Both the position numbers and the translations under genes were made by a program. Positions 1 to 8,442 of a stretch of DNA of 64,000 nucleotides are shown here, one piece after another. Source of the stretch: G016234445 sp964438865. GTDB lineage: Bacteria; Chloroflexota; Dehalococcoidia; Tepidiformales; Tepidiformaceae. Each line of letters opens with the position of its first letter. Position 1 is the first letter of the stretch. The notes under the pieces are model-generated. The model saw only the letters and a list, made by a program, of their open reading frames with translations. It did no database searches and was not told where the DNA came from. The DNA is taken from positions 8,404 through 72,403 of the forward strand of contig CAYTMI010000013.1 in assembly GCA_964438865.1 (NCBI GenBank), given 5' to 3'.

Positions 1-67
1 ATGCCGGCACCGGCGCCCTGCCAGCCGGGCATGACGACGAGAACGCGAGCCCCTGAAGCAGCCACCG

Positions 68-751
68 TTACCCCGCGTCGAAGTAGTAGCCGACGTTCCG
101 TTCGTTTTGGATGTAGCGAGGCGACTCAGGGTCGGGTTCAATCTTCTTCCGCAGGTGCCAGATGTACCGCCGGATGTATCCGATCTCCTCGGCGTACTCC
201 TTCCCCCAGACCTTCGACACCAGTTGCTGCGACGACAACACGGTGCCCGGCTGTTCCATCAGGGCGGTCAGCAGCCGGAACTCGGTGGGAGTAAGGTCGA
301 CCAACTCTCCCGAACGCCGGACCCGGTGAGAGTTCAGGTCTACCTGGAGGTCTCCGTGCGAAAGCATCTTCGCATCGGCGCGCGGGCCCTGGCCGGAACG
401 GGCGGCCACCGCCCGCACCCGCGCTTCCAACTGGGCGAAGCTGAAGGGCTTGGCCATGTAGTCATCGGCTCCAAGGGCGAAGCCGCGGAGAACATCCGGT
501 TCTTCCGAACGCGCCGTGAGCATGATCACCGGCGTGGCGGAGTGCTGGCGGATCTGCTGCAACACCTGCCAGCCGCTCACCCCGGGCATCGTCACGTCGA
601 GGACCACCAGGTCGGGGCGGAGGGATGCGATCACGCCGGCAGCGCCCACCCCGGAGGCCACCGTGTCGACATGGTGGCCGGCCCGGCGCAGGTAGTCGCC
701 GAGGATTTCGAGCAGGGTCTCGTCGTCGTCAACCAGCACCACGTTCGTCAT
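68..751 (-). CDS. OmpR/PhoB-family response regulator
   Basis: A 227-residue two-component response regulator. The N-terminal receiver domain (about residues 1-115) shows the acidic pocket DDDE at 8-11, the phospho-acceptor Asp52 in LDVTMPG and the conserved Lys in MAKPFS. The C-terminal half (about 130-225) is a winged-helix OmpR DNA-binding domain with the TPTEFRLLTALM helix and the terminal beta-hairpin. Its ATG overlaps the TGA of the upstream kinase remnant by four bases, so the two were translationally coupled as a sensor-regulator pair. The kinase is broken (see the entry at 748-1077), so this regulator is probably an orphan here. Its signal and targets cannot be read from the sequence. 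Confidence 0.93.
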   Translation of the reverse strand: MTNVVLVDDDETLLEILGDYLRRAGHHVDTVASGVGAAGVIASLRPDLVVLDVTMPGVSGWQVLQQIRQHSATPVIMLTARSEEPDVLRGFALGADDYMAKPFSFAQLEARVRAVAARSGQGPRADAKMLSHGDLQVDLNSHRVRRSGELVDLTPTEFRLLTALMEQPGTVLSSQQLVSKVWGKEYAEEIGYIRRYIWHLRKKIEPDPESPRYIQNERNVGYYFDAG

Positions 752-1077
752 AGCTCGGCCTCTCCACTCGCGACGGGCACCGTTACTGTGAAACAGGCGC
801 CGCCGTTCGCGGAGTCATTGAAGACCGGGCTCCTGACGGCAAGGCTCCCGCCCTGGGCGTCGATCAGTTTCCGGGCGAAATAGAGGCCGAGGCCGTAGCC
901 GGGCACGCGGCCCTCGCGGCCCGGGCCGCGGTAGAAGGCGTCGAAGAGGTAGCGCTGGTCGTCGGCCCCAATCGAAGGCCCGCTGTTCGTGACCGCGATC
1001 GCCACACCTTCGTGGACCAGCCCGAGTTCGACGTGGATGGGATCGCCCGGCGGCCGTCGACAAGCGCTCTCACGGAT
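748..1077 (-). pseudogene. C-terminal remnant of a sensor histidine kinase
   Basis: About 109 codons that read as the end of a HATPase_c domain. The G-box-like segments are visible (TNSGPSI, then GYGLGLYFARKLI), as is the final strand CFTVTVPVA. The frame opens just after an in-frame TGA at 1078-1080. Everything upstream of the ATP-binding core is missing: the N-box asparagine, the dimerisation/His-box domain and the sensor and membrane parts. The break lies 11 bases downstream of the 3' end of tRNA-Arg. A GTG at 1003-1005 could start an 85-residue product, but that would be only part of a catalytic domain. It is therefore called a truncated gene, with the tRNA end as the likely rearrangement point. 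Confidence 0.8.
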
Positions 1078-1088
1078 TCAGAAATCTG

Positions 1089-1163
1089 TGGTACCCCCGC
1101 CAGGAATCGAACCTGGGCACATGGTTTAGGAAACCACTGCTCTATCCGCTGAGCTACGGGGGC
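1089..1163 (-). tRNA. tRNA-Arg (anticodon CCT)
   Basis: A cloverleaf can be folded by eye. The seven-base acceptor GCCCCCG pairs with CGGGGGT (first pair G-U). The D arm contains GCTC...GAGC, the anticodon stem-loop is TGGTT-TCCTAAA-CCA with anticodon CCT, and the T arm is CCAGG-TTCGATT-CCTGG. The discriminator is A and the CCA end is encoded. Anticodon CCT reads AGG arginine codons. The 3' end lies 11 bases from the stop that bounds the truncated kinase, a typical geometry for integration or excision at a tRNA 3' end. Confidence 0.95.
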
Positions 1164-1380
1164 ACGCGGGGGCTGTCCCCCGGCCGTCAGGCGGATGTCG
1201 CGTGCTTGGTCGCTGAATCAGCCCGGCCCGCACGGCCATTCACATGATACCGTCCGGCAGCGGACCGTCGAACCTCGGCGCCATCGCCATCCGCGGGGCG
1301 ACGGGTACGATGAACGGAGGGTTGGATGGCACTGGCACTGGTAGACTGCCACCACCAACCTCACTGGGAGCCTCCCCGCC

Positions 1381-2172
1381 ATGCCAACACCGGAAACCCT
1401 CCGCGACCCACGCGATGTCTACGACGATGCCGGGATGGTCTGGTCGCTCCGTTCCGTGGGCGCCCATCTCCACCCCGGGAGCGAATCCGCGACGGTGGCG
1501 CTGGCCGAGCGGGCCGCGAGCCACGGCCTCGCCCCTGGGGGCCGCATCCTCGAAGTAGCGTCCGCCATCGGCGCCCCGGCAAGATTCCTCGCGCGGAGAT
1601 TCGCCGCGACCGTCGTCTGCGTCGACATGGACCCCCGCATGCACGCTGCCGCCGCAGCCGGGCACCGGGTCGAAGGGCTTGGGCTCCGGTGCCAGCTGCT
1701 CCTCGGCCGCACCGAGCGGCTCCCCCTCGGGAGCGCGACCATGGACGCCGCCTGGAGCCAGGATGCGCTCTGCCATATGGAGAAGCCCGCTGTCGTCGCG
1801 GAGGTTGCGCGGGTGCTCCGGCCAGGGGCCATCTTCGCCTTCACCGACTGGATAGCGATGTCCGGCTTCACGCCCGACGATAGCCGCGCCCTCGCCCGTC
1901 TCTGGGGTTTCCCGTCCCTGGTGCGAATCCCCGAATACGTTGCCCTGCTTGATGGCGCCGGCTTCGAAGTGTTGCTCGCGGAGGACCGCACGCGAGCCGT
2001 GCTCGGCAGCCGCCTGCCGGCTGGCGCCGACCAGGAGCCCTGGCTTGATGGCTTTGCCGCCCGTTTCGGGGAGGACGCCGTGGCTCGCCAGCGCGAGCCG
2101 AGCGAAACTTGGGCGGCGATGATCGAAGGCCAACGTTCGGGCTACGGGATGTTCGTCGCCCGGCGGCGCTGA
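1381..2172 (+). CDS. Class I SAM-dependent methyltransferase
   Basis: 263 residues with a Rossmann-fold methyltransferase core. Motif I is ILEVASAIGAPARFLA (the usual E-x-G-x-G has become EVASAIG), the acidic end of strand 2 is VVCVDMD, motif II/III is the SATMDAAWSQDALCHM segment, and LRPGAIFAFTDW follows. The arrangement resembles methyltransferase type 11 and glycine/sarcosine N-methyltransferase-like small-molecule enzymes. The substrate cannot be assigned. The ATG follows a weak ribosome-binding site. The gene ends only 4 bases before the end of convergent cheR. The missing glycine in motif I is worth noting, but the rest of the fold looks intact. Confidence 0.8.
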   Translation: MPTPETLRDPRDVYDDAGMVWSLRSVGAHLHPGSESATVALAERAASHGLAPGGRILEVASAIGAPARFLARRFAATVVCVDMDPRMHAAAAAGHRVEGLGLRCQLLLGRTERLPLGSATMDAAWSQDALCHMEKPAVVAEVARVLRPGAIFAFTDWIAMSGFTPDDSRALARLWGFPSLVRIPEYVALLDGAGFEVLLAEDRTRAVLGSRLPAGADQEPWLDGFAARFGEDAVARQREPSETWAAMIEGQRSGYGMFVARRR

Positions 2173-2176
2173 ACGC

Positions 2177-2974
2177 TCAGGCAGCCTTCTGGTAAATGCT
2201 CGTCGAGGCCGCTTTCAGGCCCAGGTCCGAAGACCGCATGATCATTTCGCTCCCGCCCACGAACAGCAGCCCGCCCGGCCGCAGTGCGCGGGCGAACCCG
2301 TTGTAGATGTGCTGCTTCGCCTCATCGGTGAAGTAGATGACCACGTTGCGGCAAAGGATCATGTCCTGGTCCGCCGGGTAGGCTTCGGTAAGGAGGTCGT
2401 GCCGGCGGAACGTCACCCTGCGCTTCACCTCGTCGGTCACGCGGTAGGTGCCGTTCTCGTCCACGAAGTACTTCTTCAAGAGGGCCGGGGGTACCCCGCG
2501 GATTTCACCGGGCAGGTACCCGATCCCGCTACGGGCGCGATTGAGGATGGGCAGGTCCACATCCGTGGCCAGCACGCTGTGAGTCCCGCGAGGGTCGACT
2601 TCGTTCAGGACCATGCTCAAGGTGTAGGGCTCGCAGCCGATCGAGCAGCCCGCGCTCCAGATCTTCAGCAGCTTCCGCTCCCGGATCAGGGCTGGGATGA
2701 AGGTGCGTTGGAGTTCGACGAAGCGGTCGGCCTGCCGGAAGAATTCGCTGACGTTGATGGTGAGCGTGTCGCGGACCTCAGTGAGCAACGGGCCCTCGGT
2801 GGCGATGGCGCGGGCGAACGCGGGCCAGCCATCGATGCCCCGGCGGGTCATGATGGCCGCCAGGCGGCGCTTCATCTGGGGCTCCTTGTAAGCGCCCAGC
2901 GGCACGCCGATCGCCTTCTCCAGGACGCCCCGGAACTTCAGCCACTCCGCGTCCAGCACTATTGGCTCGCTCAT
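2177..2974 (-). CDS. cheR: Chemotaxis protein methyltransferase CheR
   Basis: 265 residues. CheR transfers methyl groups from S-adenosylmethionine to glutamates on chemoreceptors, setting adaptation opposite CheB. The N-terminal all-alpha domain (about 1-75) precedes the methyltransferase domain with KIWSAGCSIGCEPYTLSM (SAM motif I; the usual GCS-T-GEEPYS is here GCSIGCEPYT), the ARSGIGYLPGEIRGVP region and DMILCRNVVIYF. The start at 2974 is chosen because ATG overlaps the cheB stop by four bases and the domain begins there; a longer upstream frame would only read antisense-like sequence. It is the last gene of the che operon. Confidence 0.95.
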   Translation of the reverse strand: MSEPIVLDAEWLKFRGVLEKAIGVPLGAYKEPQMKRRLAAIMTRRGIDGWPAFARAIATEGPLLTEVRDTLTINVSEFFRQADRFVELQRTFIPALIRERKLLKIWSAGCSIGCEPYTLSMVLNEVDPRGTHSVLATDVDLPILNRARSGIGYLPGEIRGVPPALLKKYFVDENGTYRVTDEVKRRVTFRRHDLLTEAYPADQDMILCRNVVIYFTDEAKQHIYNGFARALRPGGLLFVGGSEMIMRSSDLGLKAASTSIYQKAA

Positions 2975-4044
2975 CGCACCATCCCCCTTGGCGCCACGCT
3001 CCGGGCCACTGCATCGGCGATCCGGTCGAGCGGCAACTGGTCGGCGTGCTGCGTCCGCTCCTTCGCCACGCGGGGCATCCCATAGACGACACAGGTTGCT
3101 TCGTCCTGGACGACAATGTGAGCGCCTTCGCGTTCGCAACGAGCGGCGCCGTCTGCCCCGTCCTTGCCCATCCCCGTGAGAATCGCGACGGTGAGGCGCC
3201 GGCCGTACACGCTCGCGGCCGATTCTAGTGTTATATCCACCGCCGGCCTCACTCCGTGCAGCGATGGCCCCTGGTCCAGGTGGATCTTGCGGGCGGGGGT
3301 CACCACCAGGTGGTAATCGCCCGGTGCAATGAGCACCTTCCCGGCCGAAAGCGACGCGCCTTCCGTCGCCTCCAGCACCCGGAGCGGCGAAAGCGAATCC
3401 AGTCTCCTTGCGAGCGCAGCGGTGAATCCCGGCGGCATGTGCTGGACGATGACCACGGCCGCGTTCAGGTTAGCGGGGAGATGGGGCACAACCTCGGTCA
3501 GCGCGGGCGGTCCCCCGGTCGAAGATCCGATCACGACCAGGTGGCCCGCTGGCACGTCGCTCGTCCCCAGGGCGCCCTTGGCGGGGGCCACGGGGAGCAC
3601 GACCGCCCGGCGCCGCCGGGCGGTCACATGCCGCGCCCGGAGGACGGCAGCTCCAAGTTCCTCGGCTACGTTGGCCAGTTCATGACTCAGGCCGCTGGGC
3701 TTGGCCACGCAATCCACGGCACCGGCTTCCAGCGCCCGGATCGTCGTCTCGGCGCCATGCGTCGTCCTCGTGCTCAGCATCACGATGGGCGTCGGGATGG
3801 TCTGCATGATCTCCGTGACCGCGGCGACGCCATCCATCCGGGGCATCTCCACGTCCATCGTGATCACGTCCGGGCGCAGCTCAAGCGCCCGTTTCACAGC
3901 GTCCACTCCATCCGTGGCGGTCCCCACCACAACCAACCCGGCCGTGCGATTGAGGATCCGCTCGATGGAGTGCCGCATGAAGGCGGAGTCGTCCACAACC
4001 AGGACGCGGGCCAGTGACTGGTCGGCGAGGGCGGGTGATGCCAT
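2971..4044 (-). CDS. cheB: Chemotaxis response regulator / protein-glutamate methylesterase CheB
   Basis: 357 residues, two domains. The receiver domain (about 13-130) has Asp18/Asp19, phospho-acceptor Asp64 in MDVEMP and a KP motif in VAKPSG. The C-terminal methylesterase (about 170-355) has the nucleophile motif IGSSTGGP, a catalytic histidine in VQHMPPGF and the Asp-bearing LTGMGKDGADG. CheB removes methyl groups from receptor glutamates when phosphorylated by CheA. The start at 4044 follows a GAGG ribosome-binding site, 13 bases after cheY. The gene runs into cheR with an ATGA overlap, so adaptation enzymes are co-translated. Confidence 0.96.
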   Translation of the reverse strand: MASPALADQSLARVLVVDDSAFMRHSIERILNRTAGLVVVGTATDGVDAVKRALELRPDVITMDVEMPRMDGVAAVTEIMQTIPTPIVMLSTRTTHGAETTIRALEAGAVDCVAKPSGLSHELANVAEELGAAVLRARHVTARRRRAVVLPVAPAKGALGTSDVPAGHLVVIGSSTGGPPALTEVVPHLPANLNAAVVIVQHMPPGFTAALARRLDSLSPLRVLEATEGASLSAGKVLIAPGDYHLVVTPARKIHLDQGPSLHGVRPAVDITLESAASVYGRRLTVAILTGMGKDGADGAARCEREGAHIVVQDEATCVVYGMPRVAKERTQHADQLPLDRIADAVARSVAPRGMVR

Positions 4045-4057
4045 AAGGTAGCCTCGG

Positions 4058-4414
4058 TTAAGCGCAGAGTTTGGAGACGGCAGCAAGGACGCGGTCGCCG
4101 TCGCAGGGCTTCACGAGAAAGTCCTTGGCCCCGCTCTTCACCGCTTCGAGGACGATCTGCTGTTGGCCGAGCGCGGTGACCATTGCGATCCGTGCGCTCG
4201 GGTCGTGCGCCTTGATCTCCTTGAGCGCCGTCAGGCCATCCATTTCAGGCATGGTGATGTCCAAAAGGACGGCGTCCGGCCGCTGGGCCTTGTACTTGAC
4301 CAGGGCGTCCAGGCCGTTTTCCGCCTGCACCACTTCGTAGCCTGCTTCGGAAAGGATCTTCGACATTCGCATCCGCATGAACGCGGCGTCGTCAACCACA
4401 AGAATCGTTGCCAT
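4058..4414 (-). CDS. cheY: Chemotaxis response regulator CheY
   Basis: 118 residues forming a stand-alone receiver domain. Visible are the Asp8/Asp9 pocket, phospho-acceptor Asp52 in LLDITMPEMDG, the Thr/Ser switch region MVTALG and the conserved Lys in LVKPCDGD. It carries the CheA phosphosignal to the flagellar switch; FliM, its target, is encoded at 8443. It lies between cheD and cheB in the operon with a 9-base gap on the cheD side. The next dephosphorylating enzymes are CheC and possibly CheX. No CheZ is seen. Confidence 0.95.
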   Translation of the reverse strand: MATILVVDDAAFMRMRMSKILSEAGYEVVQAENGLDALVKYKAQRPDAVLLDITMPEMDGLTALKEIKAHDPSARIAMVTALGQQQIVLEAVKSGAKDFLVKPCDGDRVLAAVSKLCA

Positions 4415-4423
4415 TGGCTCCTC

Positions 4424-4930
4424 CTAGAGTTCGTTCGCCGGCGACGCGGCGGTTCGGACGTAGGTCCTGCCTGTCGCTACATGGAGTTCAAGGGTCCGGC
4501 CTTTCGTGCCCCCCGTGTCACGCGCCGCCGGGTTCAACCCATGCAGCTTGAGACGCTCCTTGATGGCTTCGGCATTCCGCTCCCCAATCTTGAATTTTTC
4601 CGCGTTGGCGGGGCCCAGCACGGCGGCGCCACCCGCAACCTTCACCACAAAGCGGCGTTTCACGCCCCCGGCGTCCACCAACGACTTCACGAGAAGGTCC
4701 AGGCCGTAGTCGGCGAACCGCGCGGGCTCCTTCGGATCCTGGGGCTTCCCATCGGACCCAGGGAGGAGGACGTGGACCAGGCCAGCCACTCCCGTTCCCG
4801 GGTCGAAGATGCTGACGCCAACGCACGAGCCCAGCCCGTAGGCGACGAGCACGTCTTTCGGGCTCTTGCTCACAGCGAGCTGGCCGATGCCGATGGCCAC
4901 ACGGCGGACGTCCGCAGCCGGCGCTGTCAC
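4424..4930 (-). CDS. cheD: Chemoreceptor glutamine deamidase CheD
   Basis: 168 residues. CheD deamidates receptor glutamines and binds CheC in the Bacillus/Thermotoga-type pathway. The catalytic Cys36 lies in GLGSCVGVS, His53 in GLVHVLLPG, and the later GGAAVL and IGERNAEA segments match the family. It begins with GTG overlapping the cheC stop by four bases, consistent with the two proteins forming a complex. Length is normal for the family. Confidence 0.94.
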   Translation of the reverse strand: MTAPAADVRRVAIGIGQLAVSKSPKDVLVAYGLGSCVGVSIFDPGTGVAGLVHVLLPGSDGKPQDPKEPARFADYGLDLLVKSLVDAGGVKRRFVVKVAGGAAVLGPANAEKFKIGERNAEAIKERLKLHGLNPAARDTGGTKGRTLELHVATGRTYVRTAASPANEL

Positions 4931-5526
4931 GCTGCAAGCTCCTGCAGCCGATCCAGGCAGCTGGGGTCAGGGGCGACGATCAGCAGCCCGGCCGTCCTCC
5001 CCTTGGCGTCTTCGAAGACCGTGTCGATCATGACGACATCGCCGCCCTGGGAGAGCACCGCGGCGTAGACCGACTCCACCAGCGCAATCGCCATGTCGCT
5101 GACCACTGTCGGCGGGCTTGGGTGCAGGATCAGGTTCGTCTCGTCGGCGAGGGCGTTCACGAAGGCAGAGCCAACGATGTTGGCAAGTTCGCCGACGGCC
5201 GAGTGAGCCAGTTCATCCGGCTCCGTCGTCGTTCCCTTCTCCTGCCCACACATCAAGTCCACGCATTCGAGTGCCCGCTGCACGGGGAAGAGCAGCATCA
5301 CGTGGCCGGTGATATCACCGGCGAGGGAAAGGTAGGCCCCGAGGACCAGGGTTTCGGGTCCGCCAACGGCGTCGCACGCGTCGGCCTTGGTGCCGAGCCG
5401 GACGCTGGGGACGTGGATCACGATCTCCTGGCCCATGAGTCCCGTAAGGCCCCGCCCCGCGCGGACCGCGCCATCGCTGGCCACCCGCATCAGGGTTTTG
5501 ACAATGGGGGATGCAGCCGTTGTCAT
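4927..5526 (-). CDS. cheC: CheY-P phosphatase CheC-like protein
   Basis: 199 residues of the CheC/CheX/FliY fold. A single phosphatase motif of the S-x3-E-x2-N type is visible: Ser109, Glu113 and Asn116 in SAVGELANIVG. Canonical CheC carries two such motifs. The first helix region here (about residues 10-30, TLMRVASDGAVRAGRG) has no matching Glu and Asn, so only one active centre remains, as in CheX-type proteins. It sits directly upstream of cheD with a four-base overlap, which supports the CheC name. The likely role is CheY-P dephosphorylation together with CheD. Confidence 0.88.
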   Translation of the reverse strand: MTTAASPIVKTLMRVASDGAVRAGRGLTGLMGQEIVIHVPSVRLGTKADACDAVGGPETLVLGAYLSLAGDITGHVMLLFPVQRALECVDLMCGQEKGTTTEPDELAHSAVGELANIVGSAFVNALADETNLILHPSPPTVVSDMAIALVESVYAAVLSQGGDVVMIDTVFEDAKGRTAGLLIVAPDPSCLDRLQELAA

Positions 5527-5555
5527 GTGCTTGAGTCTCCTTCGCTAGCTGGATG

Positions 5556-7652
5556 TCAGGCCGTGGCCGGGTAGGCTTGTTCGGCTACCAGGCTGGCGGT
5601 GTCGAGGATGAGCCCGAGGCTCCCGTCGCCCAGGATCGTCGCTCCCGTGAGGCCCTTGCGGTTCCCGATCAGGTCTCCGAGGGACTTCACCACGACATCC
5701 TGTTCGCCCAGCAGCCGGTCCACCAGGAAGGCCACCTGCCGGTCACTGTGCTTCGCTGCGACAACGAATCGCTTCCCGTCGATCGGGCGCGGCCGCGTCT
5801 CCCCGAGTGCGCGGGCCAGGTCCACCACGGGCAGCAGCCGGTCCCGGAGTCTAAGCGTGCGCCGGCCGTTCACTGAATGGATGTCCGCGTCGTCCTCCGC
5901 CAGCGCCTCGGTTACCGAGACGAGTGGCAGCGCATACACGGTGCCGGCCGCGACAACCATCAAAGCCTTGGTGGTCGCGAGGGTCAGTGGGAGCTGGATG
6001 ATGAACTCGCTGCCCTTGCCGCGAGTGCTCCGGACCTTGATCTCGCCGTTCAGCCGCTCGATGTTCGTGCGGACAATGTCCATCCCGACGCCGCGGCCTG
6101 AGACGTCGGAGACCACCTTGGCGGTCGAAAGACCGGCGAAGAAGATGTACTGGAGGACAGCTTCGTCGGTGGCCGCTTCAGCGACCTCCCTGGAAACGAG
6201 ACCCCGCTCCACCGCCTTGCGCCGGATGGTCTCCACGTCGATGCCCTTGCCGTCGTCCTGGACGGAAAGGTAGATGTAGGTCTCCTGGTTCCATGCCGTT
6301 ACCCGCACCGTGCCGGTTTCGGGTTTCCCCGCCGCACGCCGCTCTTCGGGGCTTTCGATCCCGTGGTCAACGGCGTTCCGAAGGATGTGTACCAGCGGGT
6401 CAGAAATCTCTTCAATGACCGAACGGTCGAGCTCCGTCTCCTCGCCGGCGGTCAGCAGTTCGACCTTCTTCCCGCACTTGGAGGCGACGTCGCGGACAAG
6501 CCGGGGCAGCCGCGTGAGGACGGACTTCACCGGCAGCATCCGGCTCCGCATGATCTCTTCCTGTAACTCGTCTGTGACGCGCGCCAGGTGGGCGGTTGTC
6601 TCTTCGAAGTTGTCGGTGAGTTCGTTGAGGTTCGCGTCTTTGAGCACCGGGGTCAGTTGCTCGCGGATCTGCTGGAGCCGCGTCCTGTCGATGACGAGCT
6701 CGCCGACCAGGTTCATCAGGCCGTCCAGCCGCTCGACATCGATGCGGACCGACTGGGCGGCCTTGCGCGCCGGTCCGGCTGCCGGGGCCGGTGCGCCATC
6801 CTCGACTACCTGGAGCTTTGGCCGGTTTGCTTCGACCGCTGGAGTTTTCGCGGGGGCTGGCGCCGCCGGCAGGGGGCCCTGCACATCCTCTGCCGAAAGC
6901 AGCCGGACGTTGAGCTGCGCGATGTCGGAAACCGCCGCCAAGGCCCCGTGCAGCTGCTCCTCCTCCGCGTTTCCGACGAGCACCGCGCTGAGGCCGAATT
7001 CGCCGCCGCCGGCTTCGATCGCCGAGCGCTCCGGCCAAGTGTGGGCGACCTCGGCAAGCGCATCCATTTCCTGAAGCACCTGGAAGCAGCGTATGGATGG
7101 CAGCTGGCAGTCTTCGTTGAACACCACGTCCACCAGAAACGCCGAGCGGCCCTGGTCCAGCGCGGCCAGTGCTGACGCCGCGACACCCTCGGGCAGCCGC
7201 CGGGCGGGTTGCTCGTCGGCTCCTGCCCTCACCGCCGCATCGTCCGTTACTTCGAGCAGCGCGAGAAGGTCCAATTGCAGCCGGGCCGTTTCGGTGCCGG
7301 AATCGATGCGCGTCACCACTTCCTGGGCAAGGATGCGAAGCGCGTCAAGCGCGGCCAGCAGCGCGTCGACCACCTCGGAAGTCGGCGACTTTCGGCCCTG
7401 GCGGACCGCGTCGAGCACCGTCTCCATGGCGTGCGTGAGGCTGGCCATTTTCTTGTGGCCGATCGTTGCCGAAGAGCCTTTGAGCGTGTGCGCCGCCCGG
7501 AAAATCTGCTGCACAAGGTCGGGGTCCGGCTCACCTTCGAGCTGGACGAGGGCGCTGTCGAGCAACTCAATCTGTTCGTCCGCTTCTTCGCAGAACAGCT
7601 TGACGTCGTCGTCATCGAGGTCGAACTGCAGCCTGGGTCCTGTGGTGGTCAT
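5556..7652 (-). CDS. cheA: Chemotaxis histidine kinase CheA
   Basis: 698 residues with the full CheA layout. The P1 phosphotransfer domain carries the phospho-histidine His55 in AAHTLKGSS. A P2-like region and a Pro/Ala linker follow. The P3 dimerisation helices include RLDGLMNLVGELVIDRTRL. The P4 kinase has an N-box in LRNAVDHGIESPEER and the G motifs DDGKGID and GRGVGMDIV. The P5 CheW-like domain is at the end. The kinase autophosphorylates in receptor arrays and feeds CheY and CheB. The ATG is 50 bases after cheW. No methyl-accepting receptor is encoded in this window, so receptors must lie elsewhere. Confidence 0.97.
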   Translation of the reverse strand: MTTTGPRLQFDLDDDDVKLFCEEADEQIELLDSALVQLEGEPDPDLVQQIFRAAHTLKGSSATIGHKKMASLTHAMETVLDAVRQGRKSPTSEVVDALLAALDALRILAQEVVTRIDSGTETARLQLDLLALLEVTDDAAVRAGADEQPARRLPEGVAASALAALDQGRSAFLVDVVFNEDCQLPSIRCFQVLQEMDALAEVAHTWPERSAIEAGGGEFGLSAVLVGNAEEEQLHGALAAVSDIAQLNVRLLSAEDVQGPLPAAPAPAKTPAVEANRPKLQVVEDGAPAPAAGPARKAAQSVRIDVERLDGLMNLVGELVIDRTRLQQIREQLTPVLKDANLNELTDNFEETTAHLARVTDELQEEIMRSRMLPVKSVLTRLPRLVRDVASKCGKKVELLTAGEETELDRSVIEEISDPLVHILRNAVDHGIESPEERRAAGKPETGTVRVTAWNQETYIYLSVQDDGKGIDVETIRRKAVERGLVSREVAEAATDEAVLQYIFFAGLSTAKVVSDVSGRGVGMDIVRTNIERLNGEIKVRSTRGKGSEFIIQLPLTLATTKALMVVAAGTVYALPLVSVTEALAEDDADIHSVNGRRTLRLRDRLLPVVDLARALGETRPRPIDGKRFVVAAKHSDRQVAFLVDRLLGEQDVVVKSLGDLIGNRKGLTGATILGDGSLGLILDTASLVAEQAYPATA

Positions 7653-7702
7653 GCGCCCACGTCTCCTGCTGGGGTCTTGGGTTCGTTCGTTGGCGGCACC
7701 GA

Positions 7703-8218
7703 TCAGGCTGCGAGTTCGTGGGCGTCTTCACCCATGCCCGGCGAACCGGTCAACGGCAGCACGCCCTCCAGGTCCATCAGCGAAACGAGGCGGTCTTCAA
7801 GCTTCGCGATTCCCCGCAAGTAGGTGTTCTCCGGCACGCTGACGATGGTGCTGGGCGGCTCTACCTGCTCCGAAGGAATGCGCATCACTTCCGAAACCGC
7901 GTCGACGATGAGACCCACCATGCCGCTCGGGCTGCTCACGACCACGATTCGCGTCTCCGCTGTCGGTTCGCTATCCCGGACCCCGCACCGGCGGCGCAGG
8001 TCGATGACGGGGACGACGCGCCCGCGGAGGTTCGTGATGCCTTCAACCCAGGCATCGGAACCGGGGATCGACGTGATCGGTTGCATCCGCACGATCTCCT
8101 GCACGGCCTGGATGTCGAGTGCGTAGTACTCATCCGCCAGGCGGAAGATGACGACGTGCTGTTCCTGACTGCTGGAAGTGGCGTTGTCCGCAGTCTGTTC
8201 AGGGGTCTTGGTTGCCAT
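7703..8218 (-). CDS. cheW: Chemotaxis coupling protein CheW
   Basis: 171 residues. CheW is the SH3-like adaptor that links receptors to CheA P5. The core shows VVIFRLADEYYALDIQAVQEI, the PITSIPGSD loop and GITNLRGRVVPVIDLRRR, all standard CheW features. The start at 8218 is preferred over upstream in-frame codons because AGAGGAG lies just upstream and the extra N-terminal residues have no CheW character. It is the first gene of the minus-strand che operon and is divergent from fliM; about 220 bases separate their starts. Confidence 0.95.
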   Translation of the reverse strand: MATKTPEQTADNATSSSQEQHVVIFRLADEYYALDIQAVQEIVRMQPITSIPGSDAWVEGITNLRGRVVPVIDLRRRCGVRDSEPTAETRIVVVSSPSGMVGLIVDAVSEVMRIPSEQVEPPSTIVSVPENTYLRGIAKLEDRLVSLMDLEGVLPLTGSPGMGEDAHELAA

Positions 8219-8384
8219 TGCTTGCTCCTCTAACGTTGCCGGCACAGCTGGCTTCGGCATGCGTTCCAAGGCTACGTGTGAAACGGCACCCCGCGTCATC
8301 AGGCGATCCCCGCAAAACCGGGTCAGTGCTGCCCTTAGGCCGTATTCCTCGTCAGGCTTGTCACCGCCCGTACCTAGGGAAGCT

Positions 8385-8403
8385 GCCGATACCCTGCCGA
8401 TAA
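8385..8403 (+). promoter_or_regulatory. Candidate sigma-28-type -10 elements upstream of fliM
   Basis: GCCGATAC at 8385-8392 is followed by GCCGATAA at 8396-8403, 40 bases before the fliM GTG. GCCGATAA is identical to the -10 half of the flagellar sigma (FliA/SigD) consensus. A good -35 (TAAA-type) at the expected distance is not obvious, so this is a partial match only. Confidence 0.35.
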
Positions 8404-8442
8404 TCCAGCTGGGAGAGTTGTCATCGTCTCTGGAGGAAACCG

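Noticed and set aside
1..294. A 97-codon plus-strand frame at the window start
   Set aside because: Opposite to the response regulator and Arg/Ser-rich without features; nothing else in the first 67 bases can be supported.
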